Assembly: GCA_009778055.1 (NCBI GenBank)
Contig: WRKN01000099.1
Coordinates: 1-8,734, forward strand
From: Synergistaceae bacterium
GTDB taxonomy: Bacteria > Synergistota > Synergistia > Synergistales > Aminobacteriaceae
Direction: 5' to 3'
Length of the DNA stretch: 8,734 nucleotides
Below the pieces are notes generated by a model. That model saw nothing but the letters and a program-made list of their open reading frames with translations, was not told the DNA's origin and made no database searches. The translations under genes and the position numbers were made by a program. Below, piece after piece: positions 1-6,082 of this stretch; within the stretch, counting starts at the first letter, position 1, and each line of letters opens with the position of its first letter.

Positions 1-107
1 AGGGATCAGGGATCAGGGATCAGGGATCAGGGATCAGGGATCAGGGATCAGGGATCAGGGATCAGGGATCAGGGATCAGGGATCAGGGATCAGGGATCAG
101 GGATCAG
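1..107. repeat. 7-base tandem repeat (AGGGATC, about 15.3 copies)
   Basis: The unit AGGGATC is repeated without a single mismatch from base 1 to base 105, followed by a partial AG. The array starts at the window edge, so its true length is unknown. Seven is not a multiple of three, so every plus-strand frame reads the same cyclic heptapeptide (R-D-Q-G-S-G-I) and none has a stop. On the minus strand every frame meets TGA. The array runs in frame into the surface-protein gene that follows. Each unit carries one GATC. Perfect identity between copies suggests recent expansion by slippage, or an assembly-sensitive stretch. Confidence 0.97.
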
Positions 108-138
108 TAACGCATTTATAAAAAATTTCCTTTCATTT

Positions 139-2811
139 TTGCTGCTTTTCGCGGCGTGTTTTGCGCCGGGTGCGGCATGGGCGGATCCAACTGGTACGTT
201 TGATATTTCTACGGGAAATTGGTTAAGCGGCGACGACGAAAGCAACAAAGCCACTTGGGCCGCCTCAGTCCTCACCGTCAACAACGGCGCGAACATCAAA
301 ATCACCGGCACGGCGCCATACGAGCGGCGCATTGCGGTTAGGAATAACGCAAGCGCCAGCATAACGCTGGACGGCGTATCCATCACCAACCTTGCCAACA
401 CCCAATCCCCGCTTTTGCTGTACTCAAACGCGAGCCTGATCCTCACCCTTGAGGGGAGCAACACACTCACGGCGGGGGACAGTAGAGCAGGCATACAAGC
501 CCCCGCCGGAACAACGCTTACAATAAACGGCCCAGGCAGCCTGACAGCTACCGGCGGTAACTATGGAGCGGGCATAGGCGGCGGCCAAAATGGCGCAGCC
601 GGCGAAATCACCATCAATAGCGGCACGATCACAGCCACCGGCGGCAACGTCGGCGGCGCGGGCATCGGCGGCGCGGGCATCGGCGGCGCGGGCATCGGCG
701 GCGGCGGCAGCAGCACCAGCACTCCCGTAGTCGGCGGCACCATCACCATCACCGGCGGCACGGTCACAGCCAACGGCGGCGGCAGCGGCAGCAGCAGCGG
801 CGCGGGCATCGGCGGCGGTTACTACGGCTACGTCGCCACAATCACCATCAATAGCGGCACGGTCACAGCCACCGGCGGCTCCATCGGCGATGGCATTGGC
901 GGCGGCAGCTTCGGCGGCGGCGGATACATTACCATCAGCGGCGGCACGGTCACAGCCACCGGCGGCTCCACCGGCGGCGCTGGCATAGGCGGCGGCAGCG
1001 GCACCCTTACCATGAACGGCGACGGCGTTGTTTTCGCGTCGAGCGTGGGTGATAAAAGCGACAAACAAAACGGCATACTGTTTGACGGCAACGAAGGCAA
1101 GGTATACGGCAGTGTTGCCCTCACGAAAGATTTAGAGATACTGACCGGCCAAACGCTGACCATCCCGTCCGTCCCGGCCGGCGCGACGTTGACGGTTCAG
1201 GGCGGTGTGACGCTGACGAACGACGGCACGATAACCAACGGAGGCACGATAAACAACATCGGCATGATAGACAACAACGGTACGATCACCAACAATGGCA
1301 CGATTGACAACACCAACGGCACGATTAACAACAGCGGTACGTTTGGCGGAACCCCTGTCTACGGCGGAGCATTGCGACATTCCGTAACCTACAACCTAAA
1401 CGGCGGCACGGGCACAGCCCCCACCGAATCAAACAAAGTGGCGGGCGCAACCTTCCAGGCGGCGGTGATAACCGGCATAACCCCGCCAAGCGGCCAGCAG
1501 TTCAAGGAATGGAACACGGAGCAAAGCGGAACGGGCGAAGGCTACCAGCCGGAGGAGCCCATCACAATGCCTGGGAACCCCCTCGCATTGTACGCCATTT
1601 GGGGGACAGTGATTGTCCCCGTGACCTCGATCACCGTATCGGGGACGGGCGACGCGAAGGCTATTACCACGAACGGCGGCACGTTGCAGATGTTGGCGAC
1701 GGTATTGCCGTACGACGCCACGAATAAGACGGTAACATGGTCAATCACCAGCGGAAGCGGCGCGACGATCAATACGACAGGTTTGCTCACCGCCAACGCC
1801 AACGGAACGGTGACGGTACGCGCCACAGCTACGGACGGCTCCGACGTAACTGATGACGAGACAATCACCATCAGCGGGCAAACTGTTCCTCCCGGCCCCG
1901 ATCCTGATCCCGACCCCCCCGGCCCCGCCCCCAATCCCGATCCCCCCGGCCCAGGTCCCGCCCCTAATCCCCCCGGCCCCGGCAACGAGAACATTCCCCG
2001 CGACGGCAAGATAACGCTGCCCGGAGGCATAGTATTAACATTTAGAAACGCGGCCGTGATTGCCCCCAACGGAACGATAACTTTCCGATCCGGAGGCAGG
2101 GGCACGATAGAACTGCCCGGTGGCACAGCGGTCGAGCTTCCCAACGGTACGAGGCTTGACCGAAATAACGGCACGATAACCCTGCCCACCGGCCCCAACG
2201 TCACGGGCACGGTGACGGCTCCCGGCTATGGCGCGAAAATAGTCGTTCCCGGCGGAACAGCAATCAAACCTGACGGCACGATAACCCTGCTCAACAATGG
2301 GACGGCCACGTTAAACACCTCAGACGGCCATGTGAAATTAGAGCTTAAAGGCAGCATGAGGATCGAGGCCAACGGGACGATAACGCTGTTCGATGATGTG
2401 ACGATCACGGCCGGCGACACGACGATCACGCTTTCAAGCGGCAGGATAACGGAGGGTTACGAAAACTCGTTTACCGACGGCCCAAGCTCGAACGCCGTTC
2501 GTTCGTCCGCGTCCCTCCGGTACTTTTTTATTCACGTCGGCCAAGGCGGCGCGAAAATTACGCCGGCCCCGGACGGCAGCCCTGACCCTTCACTGGAAAT
2601 TCCGAGCGGTTATATCATCAGGGTCAACAACGACGGCGGCATAAATATCATCAGCGATCCCGTCTATCCTCCCGATCCCGATAAGCCCGACCCGCAAACG
2701 CCCGGCGATGTCGGCGGCGGGTGTAACGCTACGGGCGCGGGCATGGCGGGAACGCTTATACTGGTTTCAGCTTTGTTGAACACACGCAGGGGCAGGGGCA
2801 CGTTGAGCTGA
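139..2811 (+). CDS. Exported repeat-rich surface protein with InlB B-repeat, Ig-like domain and Synergist-CTERM-like tail
   Basis: A large secreted protein of unknown specific function, probably displayed on the cell surface. Counting from TTG 139, residues 1-15 are a hydrophobic segment ending Ala-Trp-Ala, which resembles a signal peptidase site. Residues about 16-310 are Gly/Thr/Asn-rich beta repeats, with a recurring I-T-I-x-S/G-G-T-V-T-A-T-G-G motif. Residues 362-402 hold a hexapeptide array. Residues about 415-488 look like an InlB B-repeat (YNLNGG near the start, YAIWG at the end), and about 493-581 like a bacterial Ig-like (BIG2) domain. A Pro/Gly/Asp linker spans about 584-615, followed by G-x-I-T-L-P-G-G type beta repeats to about 800. 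The C-terminus has a second Pro/Asp stretch, then GGGCN (Cys862), a short hydrophobic segment and an Arg-rich tail.
The start is uncertain. TTG 139 is the only usual start codon visible before the signal core, but it lacks a Shine-Dalgarno and leaves out the lysines expected at a signal peptide's N-terminus. Those lysines are encoded just upstream (bases 118-126), in a frame open to base 1. Adhesion or carbohydrate binding is inference. Confidence 0.85.
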   Translation: MLLFAACFAPGAAWADPTGTFDISTGNWLSGDDESNKATWAASVLTVNNGANIKITGTAPYERRIAVRNNASASITLDGVSITNLANTQSPLLLYSNASLILTLEGSNTLTAGDSRAGIQAPAGTTLTINGPGSLTATGGNYGAGIGGGQNGAAGEITINSGTITATGGNVGGAGIGGAGIGGAGIGGGGSSTSTPVVGGTITITGGTVTANGGGSGSSSGAGIGGGYYGYVATITINSGTVTATGGSIGDGIGGGSFGGGGYITISGGTVTATGGSTGGAGIGGGSGTLTMNGDGVVFASSVGDKSDKQNGILFDGNEGKVYGSVALTKDLEILTGQTLTIPSVPAGATLTVQGGVTLTNDGTITNGGTINNIGMIDNNGTITNNGTIDNTNGTINNSGTFGGTPVYGGALRHSVTYNLNGGTGTAPTESNKVAGATFQAAVITGITPPSGQQFKEWNTEQSGTGEGYQPEEPITMPGNPLALYAIWGTVIVPVTSITVSGTGDAKAITTNGGTLQMLATVLPYDATNKTVTWSITSGSGATINTTGLLTANANGTVTVRATATDGSDVTDDETITISGQTVPPGPDPDPDPPGPAPNPDPPGPGPAPNPPGPGNENIPRDGKITLPGGIVLTFRNAAVIAPNGTITFRSGGRGTIELPGGTAVELPNGTRLDRNNGTITLPTGPNVTGTVTAPGYGAKIVVPGGTAIKPDGTITLLNNGTATLNTSDGHVKLELKGSMRIEANGTITLFDDVTITAGDTTITLSSGRITEGYENSFTDGPSSNAVRSSASLRYFFIHVGQGGAKITPAPDGSPDPSLEIPSGYIIRVNNDGGINIISDPVYPPDPDKPDPQTPGDVGGGCNATGAGMAGTLILVSALLNTRRGRGTLS
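607..965 (+). repeat. Four imperfect 38-base coding repeats (ITINSGTVTATGG-type)
   Basis: Near-identical 38-base blocks occur at 607-644, 742-779, 841-878 and 928-965, inside the surface-protein gene. Each encodes I-T-I-x-x-G-T-(I/V)-T-A-x-G-G and is followed by a variable Gly-rich A-G-I-G-G-G or D-G-I-G-G-G loop. Distances between starts are 135, 99 and 87 bases, all multiples of three, so gain or loss keeps the frame. A more diverged copy lies just upstream, near 517-556. The pattern suits a beta-solenoid or beta-sandwich stack, which is inferred from the periodicity. Confidence 0.8.
651..695 (+). repeat. 15-base tandem repeat, 3 perfect copies
   Basis: Three exact copies of a 15-base GC-rich unit at 651-665, 666-680 and 681-695 encode Gly-Gly-Ala-Gly-Ile three times, within the Gly-rich loop after the first 38-base repeat. 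The perfect identity suggests a recent in-frame slippage event. Confidence 0.9.
1222..1344 (+). repeat. 18-base / hexapeptide array (about 7 copies of x-G-T-I-x-N)
   Basis: Inside the surface-protein gene, hexapeptides such as DGTITN, GGTINN, IGMIDN, NGTITN, NGTIDN and NGTINN follow each other, ending with SGTF. One extra Thr codon at 1312-1314 breaks the period. DNA identity between copies is moderate, so the array is older than the 7-base and 15-base repeats. The spacing suits short beta-strand rungs connecting the N-terminal beta region to the InlB-like module; this is inference. Confidence 0.8.
1888..1983 (+). repeat. Pro/Gly/Asp-rich linker-coding low-complexity stretch
   Basis: Codons for Pro alternate with Gly, Asp, Ala and Asn (PGPDPDPDPPGP-type) over about 32 residues, between the Ig-like module and the C-terminal beta-repeat region. 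The strand is very C-rich. It is likely an extended, unstructured spacer. A shorter similar stretch precedes the C-terminal sorting signal near 2656-2709. Confidence 0.8.
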
Positions 2812-2858
2812 ACGTCCAAGGTTATTGCCATCGAAAAAAATAACTGTCGTTTACTGAC

Positions 2859-2887
2859 TTGATCATCCCGTTCATTGGGAATATGAT
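2859..2887 (+). promoter_or_regulatory. Predicted sigma-70 promoter of the antitoxin-toxin pair
   Basis: TTGATC at 2859-2864 (4 of 6 to the -35 consensus) and TATGAT at 2882-2887 (5 of 6 to the -10 consensus) are separated by exactly 17 bases. This predicts a transcription start near 2894, about 33 bases before the antitoxin ATG. An inverted repeat, AATATG at 2880-2885 with CATATT at 2899-2904, overlaps the -10. It could be an operator for autoregulation by the antitoxin, as is common in MazE-type systems. Based on sequence match only. Confidence 0.6.
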
Positions 2888-2926
2888 GGCTGTAATGGCA
2901 TATTTTAACCTGAGCGAGGTGTGCGC

Positions 2927-3184
2927 ATGTATACAACTAATTTGCGTAAGATGGAAGGCGCCGTCGTGCTGGCGATCCCTCCTGTCATGCTTGACGCGAT
3001 GGGGTTGTCCGTCGGTACGAAAGTTAACGTTTCAATTGATGGGGGTCGTATTGTGGTTGAACAACGAAGCCGGCCGTTTTATACTCTGGAGGAACTCTTG
3101 GCGCAGTGCGATCCGCGCCAGGATTTTTTGCCGGAAGAGAAAGATTGGCTCGAATCCGCCGCTGTAGGGGAAGAATTATTGTGA
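2927..3184 (+). CDS. chpS: ChpS/MazE-family antitoxin (AbrB/SpoVT-type DNA-binding)
   Basis: An 85-residue antitoxin of the MazE/ChpS group, which normally binds and neutralises a MazF-type RNA-cutting toxin and represses its own operon. Residues about 1-47 fit the swapped-hairpin AbrB fold (basic N-terminus, VLAIPPVML, LSVGTKVNVSI, GGRIVVEQ). The C-terminal part has Y-T-L-E-E-L-L-A-Q-C-D, then E-E-K-D-W and G-E-E-L, the toxin-binding segment pattern that I recall from E. coli ChpS. ATG 2927 is preferred because GCGAGG sits seven bases upstream; a GTG at 2921 would be too close to that site. Its TGA overlaps the toxin ATG by one base, the usual coupled layout. The length is normal for the family and the gene looks intact, although its partner is truncated. 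Confidence 0.85.
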   Translation: MYTTNLRKMEGAVVLAIPPVMLDAMGLSVGTKVNVSIDGGRIVVEQRSRPFYTLEELLAQCDPRQDFLPEEKDWLESAAVGEELL

Positions 3185-3327
3185 TGGAACGCGGAGATAT
3201 TTACCTTGTTTCTTTGGATCCTGTTTCGGGGCACGAACAACACGGCGAACGTCCGGTCTTGGTTGTTTCTCCAAGCGCTTTCAACCACGTGACAGGGGTT
3301 CCGGTATCAAACCAGTCCGGAATGTAG
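3184..3327 (+). pseudogene. chpB: Truncated ChpB/MazF-family endoribonuclease toxin
   Basis: ATG 3184 overlaps the antitoxin stop. The first 40 or so residues match the start of ChpB/MazF toxins well: MERGDIYLVSLDPVSGHEQ, then GERPVLVVSPSAFN. The frame ends at TAG 3325-3327 after only 47 residues, where family members have about 110. The GxEQxGxRP loop with its Arg is kept, but the following strands, including the region of the second catalytic residue (Thr48 in Bacillus subtilis MazF), are missing. The last seven residues (VSNQSGM) lie in DNA that also encodes the end of the convergent ATPase gene. They weakly resemble a V-N-Q-x-R-M segment from the C-terminal half of ChpB, so an internal deletion is an alternative to a simple fusion point. 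It is very unlikely to be an active ribonuclease. Confidence 0.8.
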
Positions 3328-5061
3328 CTCGATAAGGCGGATAAACGCATCCTCCAGCGTAGGGTCGGGATGCGCGGCGTTGGCGGCTTCGGCTTTGAGT
3401 TCGCAGGGTGTGCCGGCCGCCGCTATCTTGCCCCCGTAAACCAGCGCGACGCGGTCGCAGTATTCGGCCTCGTCCATGAAGTGCGTGGTAACCATCACTG
3501 TTACACCACGCAGGGCCGCTTCGTTGATGTAGGTCCAGAATTCCCGCCGTGTCACGGGGTCTACTCCGCTGGTCGGTTCGTCCAGGAACAGCACATCGGG
3601 GCCGTGCATGATCGCGCAGCCCATCGCCAGCCGCTGCCTGTACCCCAGCGGCAGGGACTGAGCCTTTACCTCGAGGTAGCGGGACAAGCCAAAGGCCTCG
3701 ATTATCCGCTCCACGGTTTCCTTTCTTTTCGCTCCGCTCAGGCCGTAGGCCCCGGAAAAAAAATCGAGGTTCCGGCGCACGTTCAGCTCCCCGTAAAGCG
3801 AGAATTTCTGCGCCATGTAACCAAGGCGCGAGCGAGCCGCCTCCGGCGCTTCTCTGAAGTCAAGCCCGGCGATGGAGCAAGCTCCGGACGTGGGCGGTAA
3901 AAGGCCGCACAGCATCTTGAAGGTCGTGGACTTACCCGCTCCGTTGGGGCCGAGCAGACCGAAAATCTCCCCACGCCGGATTGAAAACGAAACGTCGTCC
4001 ACAGCGGTGAATTCTCCGAATTTTTTGGTCAAGCGCCGAGCTTCAACGGTTTTTTCCATAGTTCCCTTCGGGTGAAAAAACTCCGCGACGGCGGGATTGC
4101 CGAGGCGCGCCCCTCCCAGAACGTCAATGAAGGCGTCCTCAAAACGGGGCTTCGCCGGGCGGCAGGAAAGAGAAATGTTTTTTTCTTCCAATCCGGGCTG
4201 GATTTCCTCAGACAGATCGTTCAGGCTATCGAGAAGCTCTCGTCCGTCGTCGCGCGTAACCACTCTCACTCCGCTTCCCTGAATGACGGCGTCGATGGTT
4301 TTCTCCTTCCGCATCACCGGCACAATCAAAGCGCGGCGTTTTTCTCCCGCGCCCTCGATAAGAAACGTTCGCCCTTTCATCCGCGCCGACAGTTCTCCGG
4401 GCGGCCCGTCGTAAATCAGCTCTCCCTCATTCAGAAGAAGCACGGAGTCGCAGGACTCGGCCTCGTCCAGATAGGCCGTGCTCCATAGGACGAGCCGTTC
4501 GGGGGTCAGAAGCTCACGCACCATTTTCCACAGCTCGCGCCGCGCGATGGGGTCGACGCCCACACCTGGCTCGTCCAGCAGCAGCACGGGCGGACGGGCC
4601 AGGAGAGTGCACGCCAGCCCCAGTTTTTGTTTCATGCCGCCGGACAGACGCCCTGCCAGGCGTTTCGTGAACGCCCCCAAGTTTGTTAATCTCAAAAGTT
4701 CCTCATAACGCGCTTTGCGCTCTTTGGGCGGAACGTTGCGGAGGTCGGCCTGAAGGTTCAGGTTCTCCATCACGGAAAGGTCTTCGTAAAGCCCGAAGCG
4801 TTGAGGCATGTAGCCGATTATGGCGTGAGCGGCGGCGCTTTCCGCGACGGGATCGAGCCCCAGAACGGAAACGCTCCCTTCGCTGGGGGCCAGAAGCCCG
4901 CAAAAAAGGCGCAGAAGGGTTGTCTTTCCCGCTCCGTCAGGCCCGACAAGGCCGGTGATGTTCCCCGCCGCTATCTTTGCCGTTACGCTTTTCAGTGCCG
5001 GAATTTTTGGGGCGTTTTTTCCCCCGCCGAAAAATTTGCTGACGTTCTCAATGGATATCAT
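3307..5061 (-). CDS. ybhF: YbhF-type tandem ABC-2 transporter ATPase
   Basis: A 584-residue cytoplasmic ATPase with two fused nucleotide-binding domains, predicted to power the YbhS/YbhR exporter. NBD1 has Walker A GPDGAGKT (40-47), Q-loop Gln87, signature LSGGM (139-143) and Walker B VLLLDEP (159-165). NBD2 has Walker A GPNGAGKST (371-379), Q-loop Gln418, signature LPLGY (470-474), Walker B LFLDEPT (491-497) and switch His527. NBD1 has Ala196 where the switch His is expected. A linker of roughly 100 residues (about 225-335) carries RFEDAFIDVLGGA, which I recall from E. coli YbhF; the overall length is close to that protein's.
The ATG lies inside the end of ybhG (14-base overlap) and lacks a strong Shine-Dalgarno, so translational coupling is likely. 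The 3' end overlaps the toxin remnant by 21 bases. The last residues (HSGLV) may be specific to that junction. Confidence 0.93.
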   Translation of the reverse strand: MISIENVSKFFGGGKNAPKIPALKSVTAKIAAGNITGLVGPDGAGKTTLLRLFCGLLAPSEGSVSVLGLDPVAESAAAHAIIGYMPQRFGLYEDLSVMENLNLQADLRNVPPKERKARYEELLRLTNLGAFTKRLAGRLSGGMKQKLGLACTLLARPPVLLLDEPGVGVDPIARRELWKMVRELLTPERLVLWSTAYLDEAESCDSVLLLNEGELIYDGPPGELSARMKGRTFLIEGAGEKRRALIVPVMRKEKTIDAVIQGSGVRVVTRDDGRELLDSLNDLSEEIQPGLEEKNISLSCRPAKPRFEDAFIDVLGGARLGNPAVAEFFHPKGTMEKTVEARRLTKKFGEFTAVDDVSFSIRRGEIFGLLGPNGAGKSTTFKMLCGLLPPTSGACSIAGLDFREAPEAARSRLGYMAQKFSLYGELNVRRNLDFFSGAYGLSGAKRKETVERIIEAFGLSRYLEVKAQSLPLGYRQRLAMGCAIMHGPDVLFLDEPTSGVDPVTRREFWTYINEAALRGVTVMVTTHFMDEAEYCDRVALVYGGKIAAAGTPCELKAEAANAAHPDPTLEDAFIRLIELHSGLV

Positions 5062-6022
5062 CTAAAAACACGGTCACTGGCATACCGTTCTTCAAGCGTC
5101 CGTCGTTTTCGAGCAGAAGGCGTATGCGGTACACGAGATCGACGCGCTGGTCTTCCGTTTGAACCTGTCTGGGAGTGAACTCCGCCTCGGACGCGATGAA
5201 ATTGACGGTTCCCTCCGCGGGGTCGGGGTGCGAGTCCGTAAAAATTTTCCCCTTCATACCCAACCGTATTTTCCCCAACTGTGCCCCCGTTACATAGGTA
5301 CGAACTTGAACAGGTCTTTTCAGCATCACGGCATAGACGGCCTGACCCGCCGCCACGACGGTTCCCGGTTCAGCAATGCGAGCCAGGATCGTTCCATCGG
5401 ACGGGGCGTAAAGCCGGGTGTCGGCCAGGGAATTTTCCGCCTCCCGCATCTGCGCCCTGGCCAGCTCCACCGCCGCTTCCGCCGCCTCGATGTCCTCCGT
5501 GCGGAACCCTTCCCGCATTAAAGACAGGGCGGACTCCGCCGAGGACAGTTCCGCTCGAAGCCGGTCGCGTGTCGCGGATATGTCGTCCAGGTCTTTTCTG
5601 GCTATCGCTCCGCGCGCAAAGAGGTTCGACAGGCGCTCCCAGTCTTTTTCGGCCAGATTCAACGACGAGCGTATCTGATCGCGCAGGGCGGCAGCCTGCC
5701 GAATTTCCCCGTCCCGATGCCCGCTTTCCATCTTTGCGAGAGCGGCGCGAGCCTGATGTAAGGCGGCCCGGACTCCGGCCAGCCTGATTTCGTAGGGCAG
5801 AGAATCGAGCGCGCCCAAGAGGTCGCCGGGGGCAACCGCCTGCCCCTCCTCGAAGTAAATTTCGTCAAGACGCCCGGGCACGCGAAAACCCAGCAGCACT
5901 TGACGCATTTCCACGTTACCGAAAAGTTTCAGCTCTTTCCCGGCCGGCCGCTTATGCCCCGCCCCCCACAAGGCTCCAGCAATGGTTACGAGCAAAATCA
6001 GAACAAACAGGATTTTTTTCAT
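5048..6022 (-). CDS. ybhG: YbhG/HlyD-family periplasmic adaptor (membrane fusion protein)
   Basis: A 324-residue adaptor that would link the inner-membrane exporter to the periplasm or an outer-membrane channel. The N-terminus MKK plus a hydrophobic segment (about 4-20) is a membrane anchor or uncleaved signal. Residues about 35-75 (FGNVEMRQVLLGFRVPGRL, then EGQAVAPGDLLGALD) form the first half of the barrel-sandwich (biotinyl-lipoyl-like) domain. Residues about 80-200 are Ala/Arg/Glu-rich and fit the alpha-helical coiled-coil hairpin. Residues about 203-235 (LYAPSDGTI, AEPGTVV) form the second lipoyl half, followed by a beta-barrel with EFTPRQVQT and the closing NGMPVTVFL. The arrangement and several motifs agree with E. 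coli YbhG. A strong site, GGAGGG, sits five bases before the ATG. Its end overlaps ybhF by 14 bases. Confidence 0.92.
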   Translation of the reverse strand: MKKILFVLILLVTIAGALWGAGHKRPAGKELKLFGNVEMRQVLLGFRVPGRLDEIYFEEGQAVAPGDLLGALDSLPYEIRLAGVRAALHQARAALAKMESGHRDGEIRQAAALRDQIRSSLNLAEKDWERLSNLFARGAIARKDLDDISATRDRLRAELSSAESALSLMREGFRTEDIEAAEAAVELARAQMREAENSLADTRLYAPSDGTILARIAEPGTVVAAGQAVYAVMLKRPVQVRTYVTGAQLGKIRLGMKGKIFTDSHPDPAEGTVNFIASEAEFTPRQVQTEDQRVDLVYRIRLLLENDGRLKNGMPVTVFLDDIH

Positions 6023-6027
6023 AACTA

Positions 6028-6033
6028 CCCTCC
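6028..6033 (-). promoter_or_regulatory. Strong Shine-Dalgarno of ybhG
   Basis: GGAGGG on the minus strand, five bases before the ybhG ATG. It is the clearest ribosome binding site in the operon and sits directly next to the 9-base tandem array. Confidence 0.8.
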
Positions 6034-6037
6034 ATAC

Positions 6038-6082
6038 TTTACTACCTTTACTACCTTTACTACCTTTACTGCCTTTACTGCG
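6038..6082. repeat. 9-base tandem repeat at the ybhR-ybhG junction (5 copies)
   Basis: Plus-strand units: TTTACTACC three times (6038-6064), then TTTACTGCC and TTTACTGCG. On the coding strand the unit is GGTAGTAAA, so each copy contains TAG and TAA in different frames. The array covers the ybhR stop codon (6075-6077) and most of the 52-base ybhR-ybhG gap, leaving room only for the ybhG Shine-Dalgarno. The period is a multiple of three, and the copies nearest ybhR are the diverged ones. Confidence 0.93.

Noticed and set aside
1..107. The tandem array as a CRISPR or a telomere-like end.
   Set aside because: There are no spacers and the unit is only 7 bases. Nothing else suggests a linear replicon end, and the array sits at an arbitrary window edge.
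424..1163. Long minus-strand open frames rich in Ala or Pro opposite the surface-protein gene.
   Set aside because: They are mirror images of the GC-rich Gly/Thr repeats, with low-complexity sequence, no ribosome sites and no recognisable domain.
2797..2845. Possible terminator after the surface-protein gene (short ACGTT/AACGT stem, and GTTATT/AATAAC arms).
   Set aside because: The stems are only 5-6 base pairs and neither is followed by a T-run, so I do not call a terminator.
3309..3360. Continuation of the toxin beyond TAG 3325, because read-through gives L-D-K-A-D-K-R-I, faintly like the ChpB C-terminus.
   Set aside because: This DNA is the antisense of the conserved DAFIRLIEL end of ybhF, so the resemblance is most likely coincidental.
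6025..6074. A longer reading frame through the 9-base array giving a Val-Lys repeat tail on the permease.
   Set aside because: It is out of frame with ybhR, whose stop at 6075-6077 follows a normal C-terminus (FKRKTQ). The Val-Lys frame is a shadow of the repeat.
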